From Aureimonas sp. AU4 (GTDB lineage Bacteria; Pseudomonadota; Alphaproteobacteria; Rhizobiales; Rhizobiaceae), in NCBI RefSeq assembly GCF_001463765.1, contig NZ_BBWK01000025.1, positions 1-64,000 of the forward strand: a stretch of 64,000 nt of DNA, written 5' to 3'. The notes beneath the pieces are model-generated. The model saw only the letters and a list, made by a program, of their open reading frames with translations, had not been told where the DNA came from and did no database searches. Every line of letters starts with the position of its first letter. Position 1 is the first letter of the stretch. The position numbers were made by a program, and so were the translations under genes. Shown in pieces: positions 55,187 through 64,000 of the stretch.

Positions 55187-57331
55187 TCAGGCGCTCATGC
55201 GCTCGAAGCCGTCGTCCTTGGTTCCGAGCGAAAGATCGAAGCCCCTGGGCGCGGCCTTGGCGGCGGGCTTGGGCGCCGCCTTCGGCGCGGGTGCGGCGAT
55301 GCGGCCGAGCTCGGCCTGAAGGGCGCGGGCGTCGCCCCTCGTCACCTTCGGGGCCGCGACCGGCGCAGGGCGCATGGCCTCGTCGCCGAGGCGGAAGAAG
55401 CTTGCGCGCTCCAGGAGGCACTGCGCCTCGGCGGAAAGCTGCTCGGCGGTGGCCGCCATCTCGTTGGCCGCGCCTGCGTTCTGCTGCGTCACGCTGTCGA
55501 GCTGGGTGATGGCCTGCGAGGTCTGCTGCGTCACCTGGTCGAGCTGTTGGATCGCCTGGTTGACCTGCTCGGCGCCCACCGTCTGCTCGCGGCAGGCAGC
55601 GGAGATTTCCGACACGAGCTCCGACGTGCGGCGGATGTCGGGCACGAGCTGGTCGAGGCGCTCGCCCGCGTCCTCGCAGGCCCGCAGCGTGCCCTGCGAC
55701 AGGTCGCCGATCTCGCCGGCGGCGAGCGCCGAGCGCTCGGCGAGCTTGCGCACCTCGGAGGCCACCACCGCGAAGCCCTTGCCGTGAGAGCCGGCGCGGG
55801 CCGCCTCGATCGCGGCGTTCAGCGCCAGAAGGTCGGTCTGGCGGGCGATCTCCTGCACCACGGAGATGCGCTGGGCGATCTGCCGCATGGCCTCCAGCGA
55901 GTTGCGCACGGCCTGGCCGCTGCGGTTCGCGTTCTCGGCGGCGAGCCGCGCCATCTTCTCGGTTTGGCTAGCGTTGTCGGCGTTCTGGCGGATGTTGGCG
56001 CTCATCTCCTCCATCGCGGCCGAGGCCTGGCTGGTGGCGGCCGACTGCTCGGCGGCGCCCGACGAGAGCTGCTCCGAGGTCGCGGCCTGCTCGGAGGCGC
56101 CCTGGCTCAGCTGCTCGGCCGTGCCGGCCGACTGGTTGGAACCCGCCGCGACCTGGCTCGACGAGGCGATGACGTCGCCCGCGAACTCGCGCAGGCGCAT
56201 CACCATCGTGTTCATGGCGCGCGTGAGATCGGCGATCTCGTCATGGCCGCGCACCTCGGCGGTGCGCGTCAGGTCGCCAGCGCCGATGTCCTCGGCAAGC
56301 TTCACCGAGCGGCCGAGGCCGCGCGAGATGGACAGCGAGATCCAGGCGGCGGCTCCCGCGCCGATCGCGATCGCCGCGAGCACGAGCGCGATCATCGACA
56401 GGCGCGTCGTGTCGAACCGCTCGGCGGACGACGTTATGGACTGGTCGGCGGCCTCGCCGGCCTTGCGGATCGCCTCGCGCACGATCGCGGTGGTCCGCTC
56501 GGCGGCCGGCTGCTGGTTCTGGGCGATGGCCTGGAGGGCCCGCGCGTTCCAGTTCTCGACACCGAGCTGCGCGAAGCCGCCGGCAGACTGAGCCAGGGTG
56601 CCCCAGGCGGACGACAGGCGCTCGACGTCGGCCGCGGCCACGGGAGCGACGAGGGTCCGCAACTCGTTGATCAGCGCCTTGGTGCGCGTGTCGAGATCGG
56701 TCAGCGCCTTGGCGTTGGTGGCGATGTCGGCGTCGCCGCTGAAGTCGACGGCGGAGATCATGTCGAGACGGGCCTCGGCCGCGCTCTGGCCGAGCGAGGT
56801 GAGAACCCGGTCGGCCCGCGCGGGGTCGCTGGCCGAGGAAGCCTGCCGGGCGATCGCGTCCAGCGCGGCCATGACCGCCTCGGCGGGGGCGCGCGTCTCG
56901 GTCAGGCCACGCTCGGACAGGTTCGGATCGGCCTTCTCGGCGATCGCGAGCGCGTCGTCGGAGGCGCGGCGCAGCTCGGCGATCGAGGCCTGCATCGCCT
57001 CGCCGTCGGCGGCCTGCTCGGGCGACAGACCCGAGCGGTAGCGCGCCAGCGTCTGGGCGGCATTGCTCCAGATCCCGTCATATTCCTTGCGAAGCGTCGC
57101 GCGCTCGCCGTCGTCGGCGGTCGTGTAGCGCAGGAGGACCCGGCGCAGATCCGCCACGAGAACGTCGACGCTCTGCACCGCCTGGACCTGCACGAAGGGC
57201 CCCTTGGCGAAGTCCTGCATCCCGTCGTTGATGGTGGACAGGCTGGTGACGCCGAATGTGCCGGCTCCCGCCAGGAGAACGAGCACCGCGCCGAACGAGG
57301 CGGCGAGCTTGGTCTTGATCGTCAGGCGCAT
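55187..57331 (-). CDS. Methyl-accepting chemotaxis protein
   Basis: A 714-residue chemoreceptor. Helix 1 (about 9-30) and helix 2 (about 320-343) enclose an all-helical periplasmic sensor of about 285 residues, larger than a single four-helix bundle and similar to the bimodular HBM type. A HAMP domain (344-395) and the signalling domain follow; the hairpin tip contains [20 protein letters not shown] and [15 protein letters not shown]. The C-terminus is Ala/Pro/Lys-rich without a CheR-binding pentapeptide. The ATG at 57331 places helix 1 at the N-terminus. The ligand is unknown. Confidence 0.93.
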   Translation of the reverse strand: MRLTIKTKLAASFGAVLVLLAGAGTFGVTSLSTINDGMQDFAKGPFVQVQAVQSVDVLVADLRRVLLRYTTADDGERATLRKEYDGIWSNAAQTLARYRSGLSPEQAADGEAMQASIAELRRASDDALAIAEKADPNLSERGLTETRAPAEAVMAALDAIARQASSASDPARADRVLTSLGQSAAEARLDMISAVDFSGDADIATNAKALTDLDTRTKALINELRTLVAPVAAADVERLSSAWGTLAQSAGGFAQLGVENWNARALQAIAQNQQPAAERTTAIVREAIRKAGEAADQSITSSAERFDTTRLSMIALVLAAIAIGAGAAAWISLSISRGLGRSVKLAEDIGAGDLTRTAEVRGHDEIADLTRAMNTMVMRLREFAGDVIASSSQVAAGSNQSAGTAEQLSQGASEQAATSEQLSSGAAEQSAATSQASAAMEEMSANIRQNADNASQTEKMARLAAENANRSGQAVRNSLEAMRQIAQRISVVQEIARQTDLLALNAAIEAARAGSHGKGFAVVASEVRKLAERSALAAGEIGDLSQGTLRACEDAGERLDQLVPDIRRTSELVSEISAACREQTVGAEQVNQAIQQLDQVTQQTSQAITQLDSVTQQNAGAANEMAATAEQLSAEAQCLLERASFFRLGDEAMRPAPVAAPKVTRGDARALQAELGRIAAPAPKAAPKPAAKAAPRGFDLSLGTKDDGFERMSA

Positions 57332-57563
57332 GATCGAAGCGTCTCCGCGACCCGTCTCGGGGGTCGATGCCGGCTTGGGGAAAGGGGCGCCCCTCGGCCT
57401 CCTTCCACGCGACGGCACGCGTCGGTCGGACCCGGTCGGCGCGGAGCCGTCCGAGCGACGATCGAAGATGCGGGCAGGCGATGGGTTCGGGCTTTCTGGC
57501 CCCCCTCGATAGCCGCTCAACAGTTGAGATTCGGTTGTTGCTTCACATTTCGGAGAAGGACTT

Positions 57564-58847
57564 TCAGTCTCCGTGCAGCTTCAGCGCCGGTCCCTTCGCG
57601 GGCGACACCATGTCGGCCGCGATCGCGACCGTGCCGCGCAAGGGCCCCAGCACCCGCCACTGGTGCTGGCGCTGAAGCGCGTTGTAGGCGGCGACCGCCG
57701 CCACCCCGTCGATCTCGAGCGGGCGCTTGCCCCCGACCGGCAGAGAGCCGACGGCCCCGGCCCGCGCGAGCGAGACGAGCTTTCCCCGGTCGCGGTAGCG
57801 GAAGGGCTCCACCGGCTCGCCCTTGAGCGTCAGCGGCAGGACCTCGGCGAGATAGTCGGCCTGCTGGCTCGCGACCTGCGCGGTGGGCGGCAGCGGCTTG
57901 TCGGAGCCGCGCGGGGTGAGGCTCGCGGCGTCGCCCATCACCCAGACGTGCGGGACGCCCTCGGCGGCCAGCGTCCCGTCCACGACGATGCGGCCCCGCC
58001 GGTCGAGCTGGAAGGGGCCGAGCCGGCCGAGAACGGGCGAGCCCGTGAGCCCGCCGGCCCAGACGGTGAGCGTGGAGGGCCAGCGCTCGCCGCCCGCGCG
58101 CACCTCGTCCCGTTCCACCGCCGAAACCTTGACGCTGGTGACGACCTTGACGTCGAGCTCGCGCAGCCGCTGCGCGAGGCCCCGGCGCAACTCGTCGCTG
58201 GCGCCGGGCATCAGCTCGCCCGCCGCCTCGAGGATGGTGATGTCGAGGAGCTTCTTCTCGCGCTCGCGCGCGTTCTGGTCGAAGAAGGCGCGCTCGGAAT
58301 TGCGCAGGTGGGCGGCAAGCTCGGTTCCCGTCGCGCCCGAGCCGACGATCACGACATCGGCGGGCCGCCCGCTCTCGCGTGCGCCGATCATGGCGAGCAC
58401 GAAGCGCTCACGGAAGGCGTCGGCATCCTCCTTGCCGTCGAGGCGGATCGCGTTTTCCGTGACGCCCTCGACGCCGAAGTCGGCCGTCATGCCACCCAGC
58501 GCCACCACGCAGCCGTCATAGGCGACCTCGCGCGGCGGCACCTCGATTCCCGCCGTGCCGTCGCCCATCGCGGCCAGCCGCACGGCGCGGCGCTCGGGGT
58601 CGAGCCGCTCCACCGTGCCCTGCTCGAAGCGGAACTGCCGCAGATGCCCGAGCCGGTAGAAGGAAATCTCGGACAGCGAGGTCGAGACCGTGCCGGCGGC
58701 GAGCTCGTGAAGACGCGGCTTCCACACATGGGTCGGCTCGCGGTCCACCAGTGTCACATCGATGTTGCGGTGCCCGGCGAACTGCGAGGCGAGCTCCAGA
58801 CCGCCCGCGCCGCCGCCCAGGATCAGGAGCCGACGCGCCACGCTCAA
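57564..58847 (-). CDS. NDH-2-like NAD(P)/FAD-dependent oxidoreductase
   Basis: A 427-residue type II NADH dehydrogenase-like flavoprotein. The FAD fold is [19 protein letters not shown], the NADH fold [19 protein letters not shown], and [14 protein letters not shown] contacts [18 protein letters not shown] is typical of NDH-2. It would oxidise NADH with quinone at the membrane. The TTG start at 58847 overlaps the stop of the DUF3096 gene (TTGA); a GTG two codons later is the alternative. There is no obvious C-terminal membrane anchor. Bases 57332-57563 upstream of mcp hold no gene. Confidence 0.9.
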   Translation of the reverse strand: MSVARRLLILGGGAGGLELASQFAGHRNIDVTLVDREPTHVWKPRLHELAAGTVSTSLSEISFYRLGHLRQFRFEQGTVERLDPERRAVRLAAMGDGTAGIEVPPREVAYDGCVVALGGMTADFGVEGVTENAIRLDGKEDADAFRERFVLAMIGARESGRPADVVIVGSGATGTELAAHLRNSERAFFDQNAREREKKLLDITILEAAGELMPGASDELRRGLAQRLRELDVKVVTSVKVSAVERDEVRAGGERWPSTLTVWAGGLTGSPVLGRLGPFQLDRRGRIVVDGTLAAEGVPHVWVMGDAASLTPRGSDKPLPPTAQVASQQADYLAEVLPLTLKGEPVEPFRYRDRGKLVSLARAGAVGSLPVGGKRPLEIDGVAAVAAYNALQRQHQWRVLGPLRGTVAIAADMVSPAKGPALKLHGD

Positions 58848-58984
58848 CTCACCCCCGCCGTCAGACCGATCAGGCCGACCGCGATGAGGTAGATCGCGAC
58901 GATATAATTCAAAAGGCGCGGCATCAGGAGGATCAGGACGCCCGCAACGAGCGCGACGACGGGCTGGATGACGATGACGTCCAT
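58844..58984 (-). CDS. DUF3096 small membrane protein (46 aa)
   Basis: A 46-residue, almost wholly hydrophobic protein with two helices separated by MPRLLNYIVAIYLI, the recognisable core of DUF3096. It starts at ATG 58984, 10 bp after the 3-hydroxybutyrate dehydrogenase gene, and its stop overlaps the TTG start of the NDH-2-like gene. The family has no known function. The pairing here suggests a membrane partner for the flavoprotein, though that is inference. Confidence 0.8.
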   Translation of the reverse strand: MDVIVIQPVVALVAGVLILLMPRLLNYIVAIYLIAVGLIGLTAGVS

Positions 58985-58994
58985 GCGATTCCTC

Positions 58995-59774
58995 TCAGGC
59001 GGTGTACCAGCCGTGGCTGGCGGTGATGCTCTGGCCGGTCAGCGCGGCCGAGGGGAAGGCGGCAAGAAACAGCGCGACCTCCGCCACGTCCTCCAGCGTC
59101 GTGAACTCGCCGTCCACGGTGCGGCCCAGCATGACGCGGCTCACCACCTCTTCCTGCGAGATGCCGAGGTCCCGCGCCTGCTCGGGGATCTGCTTCTCGA
59201 CCAGCGGCGTGCGCACGAAGCCGGGGCAGATGACGTTGGAGCGCACGCCGTGCGGCCCGCCCTCCTTGGCCATGACGCGGGCAAGGCCCAGAATGGCGTG
59301 CTTGGCCGCGACATAGGCGCTTTTGAGCGCCGAGGCCTCGTGGCTGTGCACCGAGCCCATGTAGATCAGCGCGCCGCGCTTTCGCGGATACATCTGCCGA
59401 ACGGCGGCCTTGGTGAGCAGGAACGAGCCGCCGAGATGGATGTCCACCACGCGGCGGAACTCCTCGTAGGGGAAGTCCTCGACCGGGTGGACGATCTGGA
59501 TGCCGGCGTTCGCCACCATGACGTCGACGGGTCCGAGCGTGCGCTCGATCTCCTCCATGCCGCCGTTGACCGCCGCCTCGTCGGTGACGTCCATGGCGAG
59601 ACCCAGCGCCCGGCCACCCGACGCCTCGATGGCCGCCGCGACATCCGCCGCGCGCCCACCGTCGAGGTCGGCGACGGCCACCGCCGCACCCTCGCGCGCA
59701 TAGCGCTCGGCGATCGCGCGCCCGATCCCCGAGGCCGCCCCCGACACTACCGCCACCCGATCCCGAAGCTGCAT
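58995..59774 (-). CDS. bdhA: 3-hydroxybutyrate dehydrogenase
   Basis: A 259-residue SDR close to D-3-hydroxybutyrate dehydrogenases. Evidence: [53 protein letters not shown] with the catalytic Ser, Tyr and Lys, [21 protein letters not shown] and the C-terminal [13 protein letters not shown]. The enzyme links ketone body or polyhydroxybutyrate turnover to NADH. It heads an operon with DUF3096 and the NDH-2-like gene, so the NADH it makes may feed that flavoprotein. Confidence 0.85.
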   Translation of the reverse strand: MQLRDRVAVVSGAASGIGRAIAERYAREGAAVAVADLDGGRAADVAAAIEASGGRALGLAMDVTDEAAVNGGMEEIERTLGPVDVMVANAGIQIVHPVEDFPYEEFRRVVDIHLGGSFLLTKAAVRQMYPRKRGALIYMGSVHSHEASALKSAYVAAKHAILGLARVMAKEGGPHGVRSNVICPGFVRTPLVEKQIPEQARDLGISQEEVVSRVMLGRTVDGEFTTLEDVAEVALFLAAFPSAALTGQSITASHGWYTA

Positions 59775-59914
59775 CGCCGAAACACCCTCGCGCCGCCGAG
59801 CGGCCCCATGTCCACGAGATAGGGGTGCGGCTTCCCGCGTCCACGGCTCTCGCCTCGCGTGCGCCGCACACCTATAAGACCCGCGACACGACGCAGACGG
59901 AAAGCGGACCTCCC

Positions 59915-60817
59915 ATGACGGCGCGCAGGATCGACGGACGGGCTTCGGCCGACAGGGTGCTCGCCGAGGCGCGCGAGGCGGGCAGCCACTTGCGCGAGGC
60001 GCACGGCGTGCGGCCGGGCCTGGCCGTGGTGCTGGTCGGCGAGGATCCGGCGTCGCAGGTCTATGTCGGCTCCAAAGGGCGCACGGCGGAGGCCTGCGGC
60101 TTCCATTCCGTCACGCACCGCCTGCCCGCCGACGTCGCGGAAGGCGACCTCCTCGCGCTCGTCGACGCGCTCAACGCCGATCCCGCGATCCACGGCATCC
60201 TGCAGCAGCTTCCCCTGCCCAGGGGGCTCGACGCGGCCCGCGTCGTGAACCGCATCCATCCCGACAAGGACGTCGACGGACTGACGTTGGTGAACGCGGG
60301 GCGTCTGGCGTCCGGCCAGATGGCGGAGGCCATGGTGCCCTGCACGCCGGCCGGCTCGATGCGCCTCATCCGCGAGGCGATCGGCGACGATCTGTCGGGC
60401 CTCCATGCGGTGGTGGTGGGCCGCTCCAACCTCGTCGGCAAGCCGATGGCGCAACTGCTGCTCGCCGCCGACGCCACGGTCACCGTCGCCCATTCGCGCA
60501 CCCGCGACCTCGCCGCGCTCTGCCGCACGGCCGACATCCTGGTGGCCGCCGTCGGGCGGCCGGAGATGCTCGGGGCGGATGCGATCAAGCCGGGCGCGGT
60601 GGTGATCGACGTCGGCATCAACCGCATCGACGCGCCCGAGCGCGGCGAGGGCCGGACGCGGCTGGTCGGCGACGTGCGCTACGGCGAGGCGGAAGGCGCG
60701 GCCGGCTTCGTGACGCCGGTTCCCGGCGGCGTCGGCCCGATGACGGTCGCCATGCTCATGGCCAACACCGTACGGGCGGCCTATCGCGCGGCGGGGCAGA
60801 CCCCGCCGGCTTTCTGA
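59915..60817 (+). CDS. folD: Bifunctional methylenetetrahydrofolate dehydrogenase/cyclohydrolase FolD
   Basis: A 300-residue FolD that interconverts methylene-, methenyl- and formyl-tetrahydrofolate. Catalytic Lys54 is in [13 protein letters not shown]; other blocks are [44 protein letters not shown] and the C-terminal [16 protein letters not shown]. The ATG at 59915 is used. It converges on grpE. Confidence 0.96.
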   Translation: MTARRIDGRASADRVLAEAREAGSHLREAHGVRPGLAVVLVGEDPASQVYVGSKGRTAEACGFHSVTHRLPADVAEGDLLALVDALNADPAIHGILQQLPLPRGLDAARVVNRIHPDKDVDGLTLVNAGRLASGQMAEAMVPCTPAGSMRLIREAIGDDLSGLHAVVVGRSNLVGKPMAQLLLAADATVTVAHSRTRDLAALCRTADILVAAVGRPEMLGADAIKPGAVVIDVGINRIDAPERGEGRTRLVGDVRYGEAEGAAGFVTPVPGGVGPMTVAMLMANTVRAAYRAAGQTPPAF

Positions 60818-60828
60818 TCAAACCTCGG

Positions 60829-60845
60829 GGACGCCTCAGGCGTCC
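60829..60845. other. Short hairpin between folD and grpE
   Basis: GGACGCC and GGCGTCC pair perfectly around TCA, which is also the reverse complement of the grpE stop. Neither direction has a U-tract. It may help end both transcripts, since only 18 bp separate the two stop codons. Confidence 0.35.
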
Positions 60846-61585
60846 TTGGTGCTCTCGTCGGGCACGCCGGGCTTCGTGGCGGCCTCGCCCGAGGGCGCGG
60901 CGGGCGCGGCCTTCGGCCCGCCCTTCGAGACGCCCACCATGGCCGGGCGCAGGACACGCTCGCCGATCGCGTAGCCGTCCTGCACCACCTGCACCACGGT
61001 ATTGTTGGGGATCTCGGGGTTGGGCACCTCGAACATCGCCTGATGGAAGTTCGGGTCGAAGCGCTGGCCCTCCGGCTCGAGCTTCCTCACGCCGTGGCGC
61101 TCCAGCGTCGACAGCATGGCCCGGCCCGTCATCTCGACGCCCTCGACCAGCGCCGAGAAGCCGGCGTCGCCCGATTCACGCGCGCCCTCGGGCAGGGCCT
61201 GGATCGCGCGGGCGAGGTTGTCGGACACGGCCAGCATGTCGCGCGCGAAGTTGGCGACCGCGAACTGGCGCGCGTCCTTGATCTCGCGCTCGGTGCGGCG
61301 GCGCAGGTTCTCCATGTCGGCGGCGAGCCGCATCATGCGGTCGCGCAGCTCGGCATTCTCGCCCTCCATCTCCAGGAGGCGCTGCGACAGGGCGCCGGCC
61401 TGGCTCGGCGCCTCGGCGGCGGCCTCGCCCCCGGTCGGCACCGTGTCGCTCTCGGGCGCCTGCGGCGCCTGGCCCGGCGCGCCGCCGGCCGCGCCCGCCA
61501 CGCCCGAGCCCTTGAAGAAGGCCGCCCCTTCCGAGGCGCCGGAGGGCTGCTGGGAGGTCTCGTTGCGCTGCGTGTCGCTGGTCAT
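60836..61585 (-). CDS. grpE: Heat shock nucleotide exchange factor GrpE
   Basis: A 249-residue GrpE, the ADP/ATP exchange factor of DnaK. The long coiled coil (about 75-130: [33 protein letters not shown]) is followed by the beta-domain with [20 protein letters not shown] and [20 protein letters not shown]. The N-terminal 70 residues are a low-complexity Ala/Gly/Pro extension. It is downstream of hrcA with 149 bp between, the usual rhizobial order. Confidence 0.95.
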   Translation of the reverse strand: MTSDTQRNETSQQPSGASEGAAFFKGSGVAGAAGGAPGQAPQAPESDTVPTGGEAAAEAPSQAGALSQRLLEMEGENAELRDRMMRLAADMENLRRRTEREIKDARQFAVANFARDMLAVSDNLARAIQALPEGARESGDAGFSALVEGVEMTGRAMLSTLERHGVRKLEPEGQRFDPNFHQAMFEVPNPEIPNNTVVQVVQDGYAIGERVLRPAMVGVSKGGPKAAPAAPSGEAATKPGVPDESTKDA

Positions 61586-61734
61586 GGGTGGAAAGGCTCC
61601 TTCACTGACGGACGCAAAGACGAAAGCCGCCCAGCCACAAGGGCCGGCTTCCGCCGCTCCAAAAACGCGTATTGGGCCGCATATCGAATGCGACCCACCC
61701 GAAATCAAGGCTGGATCGTGGCGATGCACGCACG

Positions 61735-62865
61735 TCAGGGCCGGCGCGCGGTGCCCGCCAGGAGCCGCGACACGAGGCGGGCCGTGTAGTCCACCACCGG
61801 CACGATGCGCCGGTAGTTGAGGCGCGTCGGCCCGATCACGCCGACCGCGCCCACCACGCGCTGGTCTGCGTCGGAATAAGGGGCGATCACCAGGGACGAG
61901 CCGGACAGGGAGAAGAGCTTGTTCTCCGAGCCGATGAAGATGCGCACCCCGTTGCCGGCCTCGGCGAGGTCGATCAGCTCCACGATCGAGGACTTGGATT
62001 CCAGATCGTCGAAGAGGTGGCGCAGGCGGTCGAGGTCGGCCGCCTCCGACACGTTCTCCAGAAGGTTCGCCCGGCCGCGCACGATGAGGCGCGAGGGCTC
62101 GTCGCTCCCCTCGCCCGACCAGACGGCGAGCCCCTGGTCGACGAGCTGGCGCGACAGCGCGTCGAGGGCGCGCGCCGTCTCCTCGCGCAGCGCGTCGACG
62201 CGGCTTCGCGCCTCGGCGAGCGTGCGGCCGACGACGTGGGCGTTCAGGAAGTTGGCGGCCTCGACGAGCTGCGAGGCGGCGATGCCGGCGGGCAGTTCGA
62301 GGACGCGGTTCTCCACCTCGCCGCTCTCGTCCACCAGAACCACCAGCGCGCGGCGCGCGTCGAGCCGCACGAACTCGATGTGCTTGAGGCGCGGGTCGCT
62401 TTTCGCCGCGATCACGATGCCCGCCCCCCGCGACAGGCCCGACAGGAGCTGCGAGGCCTCGGTCAGGAGCGCGTTCACCGGGCGGCGCTCGCCCATGTCG
62501 CGGATCTTCTCCTCGATCTCGGCGCGCTCGCGCTCCGGAACGTCGCCCACTTCCAGAAAGGCGTCCACGAAGAAGCGCAGGCCGAGCTCGGTCGGCAGGC
62601 GCCCGGCGCTGACGTGGGGCGCGTAGATCAGCCCCAGCGCCTCGAGGTCCGACATGACGTTGCGGATCGAGGCCGGCGAGAGCTGCGAGGCGAGGAGCTT
62701 CGACAGGTTGCGCGAGCCCACCGGCTCGCCGCTGTCCAGGTAGGTGTCGACGATCAGGCGGAAGATGTCGCGCGAGCGCTCGTCGAGCCCGGCGCCCGCC
62801 GAGGCGGCGCGGCCGTGGATCAGGTCGAGCGGGGACGCGGCGTTGAGCGGCTTCATGCGCCTCAT
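61735..62865 (-). CDS. hrcA: Heat-inducible transcription repressor HrcA
   Basis: A 376-residue HrcA, repressor of groESL and similar genes through the CIRCE element. The N-terminal winged helix has [20 protein letters not shown] and [36 protein letters not shown] follows, and the C-terminal GAF-like domain has [12 protein letters not shown] and [16 protein letters not shown]. Two ATGs (62865 and 62856) are both usable. No CIRCE sequence was found here, so it should act elsewhere in the genome. Confidence 0.95.
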   Translation of the reverse strand: MRRMKPLNAASPLDLIHGRAASAGAGLDERSRDIFRLIVDTYLDSGEPVGSRNLSKLLASQLSPASIRNVMSDLEALGLIYAPHVSAGRLPTELGLRFFVDAFLEVGDVPERERAEIEEKIRDMGERRPVNALLTEASQLLSGLSRGAGIVIAAKSDPRLKHIEFVRLDARRALVVLVDESGEVENRVLELPAGIAASQLVEAANFLNAHVVGRTLAEARSRVDALREETARALDALSRQLVDQGLAVWSGEGSDEPSRLIVRGRANLLENVSEAADLDRLRHLFDDLESKSSIVELIDLAEAGNGVRIFIGSENKLFSLSGSSLVIAPYSDADQRVVGAVGVIGPTRLNYRRIVPVVDYTARLVSRLLAGTARRP

Positions 62866-62884
62866 ATACGATCGCTCCCCTGCC

Positions 62885-62929
62885 CCGCAAAGCGGCCCGG
62901 ACCGCGCGAGGCGCCGAATTGCTTTGCGG
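62885..62929. repeat. 9-bp inverted repeat in the hrcA-rph divergent region
   Basis: CCGCAAAGC (62885-62893) and GCTTTGCGG (62921-62929) are perfect complements separated by 27 bp, with further imperfect pairing outside. It occupies the 121-bp divergent promoter region of hrcA and rph. It is not the CIRCE consensus. An operator or an RNA hairpin is possible. Confidence 0.5.
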
Positions 62930-62986
62930 AGCGGGAGGCGGGCCGCTAAAAGCCGCCCATCCCTATCAGCCAAGCGGACCTTCCCC

Positions 62987-63730
62987 ATGCGGCCATCCCG
63001 GCGCCAGAACGACGAGTTGCGAGCGGTTTCCCTGGAGCGCGGCGTGTCGCGCCACGCGGAGGGCTCGTGCCTCGTGCGCTTCGGCGACACGCACGTGCTC
63101 TGCACGGCGAGCCTGGAGGAGCGCGTGCCCGGATGGCTCAAGAATTCCGGCAAGGGCTGGGTGACGGCGGAATACGGCATGCTGCCGCGCGCCACGGGCG
63201 AGCGCATGCGCCGCGAGGCGGCCAGCGGCAAGCAGAGCGGCCGCACGCAGGAGATCCAGCGCCTCGTGGGCCGCTCGCTGCGCGCCGTGGTCGACCTCCA
63301 GGCGCTGGGCGAGCGCCAGATCACGGTGGACTGCGATGTCATCCAGGCGGACGGCGGCACGCGCACGGCCTCGATCACCGGCGCCTTCGTGGCGCTCGCC
63401 GACTGCCTCTCCTGGATGGAGACGCGCGGCATGGTCACGCGCGACAAGGTGATCCGCGACCACGTGGCGGCGATCTCGTGCGGCATCCACGAGGGCACCC
63501 CCGTCCTTGACCTCGACTATCTCGAGGACTCGGCCGCCGGAACCGACGCCAACTTCGTGATGACCGGGCGCGGCGGCATCGTCGAGATCCAGGGCACGGC
63601 CGAGGGCGAGCCCTTCTCGGAGGCCGAGCTCGGCGAGCTGATGCGCCTCGCGCGCCACGGCATCGGCCAGCTCGTGGAGCGGCAGCGCGCCGTTCTCGAA
63701 GGTCAGCCGCAGGTCGGCTCCGCCCGCTAA
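62987..63730 (+). CDS. rph: Ribonuclease PH
   Basis: A 247-residue phosphorolytic 3'-to-5' exoribonuclease that trims tRNA 3' ends. Family blocks are [91 protein letters not shown] and [18 protein letters not shown]. It is slightly longer than the 238 of E. coli at the C-terminus. It is followed by rdgB after 30 bp and is divergent from hrcA. Confidence 0.97.
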   Translation: MRPSRRQNDELRAVSLERGVSRHAEGSCLVRFGDTHVLCTASLEERVPGWLKNSGKGWVTAEYGMLPRATGERMRREAASGKQSGRTQEIQRLVGRSLRAVVDLQALGERQITVDCDVIQADGGTRTASITGAFVALADCLSWMETRGMVTRDKVIRDHVAAISCGIHEGTPVLDLDYLEDSAAGTDANFVMTGRGGIVEIQGTAEGEPFSEAELGELMRLARHGIGQLVERQRAVLEGQPQVGSAR

Positions 63731-63760
63731 CCCTTCGCACAGCGCCCGTTCGGATTCGCC

Positions 63761-64000
63761 ATGACACAAGGCTCAACGCTCCGCCTCGACCCCGCCAATG
63801 GCCCGCTCCTCGTCGCGAGCCATAACGAGGGCAAGATCCGGGAATTCCGCGAGCTCCTCGCGCCGGTCGGCTTCACGGTGGTCTCGGCCGCCGAGAAGGA
63901 TCTGCCCGAGCCCGAGGAGACCGGCTCGACCTTCGAGGAGAACGCCGCGATCAAGGCGTTGGCCGCCGCCCGCGCCACCGGCCTTCTCGCGCTGTCCGAC
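63761..64000 (+). CDS. rdgB: RdgB/HAM1 non-canonical purine NTP pyrophosphatase (3' truncated)
   Basis: The first 80 codons of an ITP/XTP pyrophosphatase that cleans the nucleotide pool. The signature [20 protein letters not shown] lies near the N-terminus, followed by [20 protein letters not shown], which carries the substrate- and Mg-binding residues. The gene runs out of the window. Its place after rph is the usual order in rhizobia. Confidence 0.93.
   Translation, partial: MTQGSTLRLDPANGPLLVASHNEGKIREFRELLAPVGFTVVSAAEKDLPEPEETGSTFEENAAIKALAAARATGLLALSD

Noticed and set aside
61586-61734. CIRCE element (TTAGCACTC-N9-GAGTGCTAA) before grpE or hrcA
   Set aside because: Not found in either the hrcA-grpE gap or the region upstream of hrcA.

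Overview
The window is one contiguous piece of a very GC-rich alphaproteobacterial chromosome. Three things point to the order Hyphomicrobiales (Rhizobiales): the hrcA-grpE pair divergent from rph-rdgB at the right end, the many ATGA/GTGA translational overlaps, and small proteins of rhizobial type (DUF3563-, DUF3329- and DUF3096-like). The genus cannot be named from sequence alone. No rRNA, tRNA, CRISPR array, prophage or insertion sequence was seen.

Layout. 1-8.8 kb: the tail of an ABC exporter ATPase; a PlsC-like acyltransferase; an overlapping VOC / SMP-30 lactonase / cupin / DoxX operon divergent from a GMC oxidoreductase; cysQ; and a run of small proteins. 8.8-11.7 kb: lutABC (L-lactate oxidation). 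11.7-14.4 kb: a single-domain response regulator divergent from a LOV blue-light hybrid histidine kinase, then a MarR regulator. 14.6-18.5 kb: osmoregulated periplasmic glucan genes (Tat-exported OpgG/D, a small coupled ORF, OpgH). 18.6-20.3 kb: an OFA-family transporter and a small membrane protein. 20.3-33.8 kb: the first cobalamin block (cobT, cobS, cbiB, cobD, cobB, cbiD, cobK, cobM, a cbiG-cobJ fusion, cobI, cobL, cobH, cbiX). 33.8-42.1 kb: a complete kdp potassium system (an extra micropeptide gene, then kdpF, A, B, C, D, E) with a KdpE-like operator. 42.2-44.4 kb: a TSUP permease coupled to cobQ. 44.5-47.8 kb: cytochrome b561, an SDR, a histidine phosphatase and an NAD(P)H-hydrate dehydratase. 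47.85-55.1 kb: a cobalamin riboswitch followed by cbtB, cbtA, cobU, cobW, cobN, cobO. 55.2-64 kb: a chemoreceptor, an NDH-2-like flavoprotein with DUF3096 and 3-hydroxybutyrate dehydrogenase, folD, grpE, hrcA, rph and the start of rdgB.

The dominant theme is vitamin B12. From sirohydrochlorin onward the window holds every enzyme class of the cobalt-early route (CbiX, CbiL/CobI, a CbiG-CbiH/CobJ fusion, CbiF/CobM, CbiD, CbiJ/CobK, CbiET/CobL, CbiC/CobH, CbiA/CobB) plus adenosylation, amidation, side-arm and nucleotide-loop steps. It also carries CobN, the large subunit of the cobalt-late chelatase. No cobG or cobF is present. Cobalt supply appears twice: CbtAB behind the riboswitch and, possibly, the TSUP permease coupled to cobQ. 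The first cob operon has its own promoter and a leader of about 150 nt ending in a perfect 12-bp hairpin that hides the cbiX ribosome-binding site. This leader is the least explained regulatory element here.

Genes are packed tightly: most operon neighbours overlap by 4 nt, and three convergent pairs share stop codons within a CTAG or TTAG. The longest stretch without a gene is 300 nt (47806-48105) and is filled mostly by the riboswitch. Very long ORFs antisense to the cob, kdp and opg genes are products of high GC and were not annotated.
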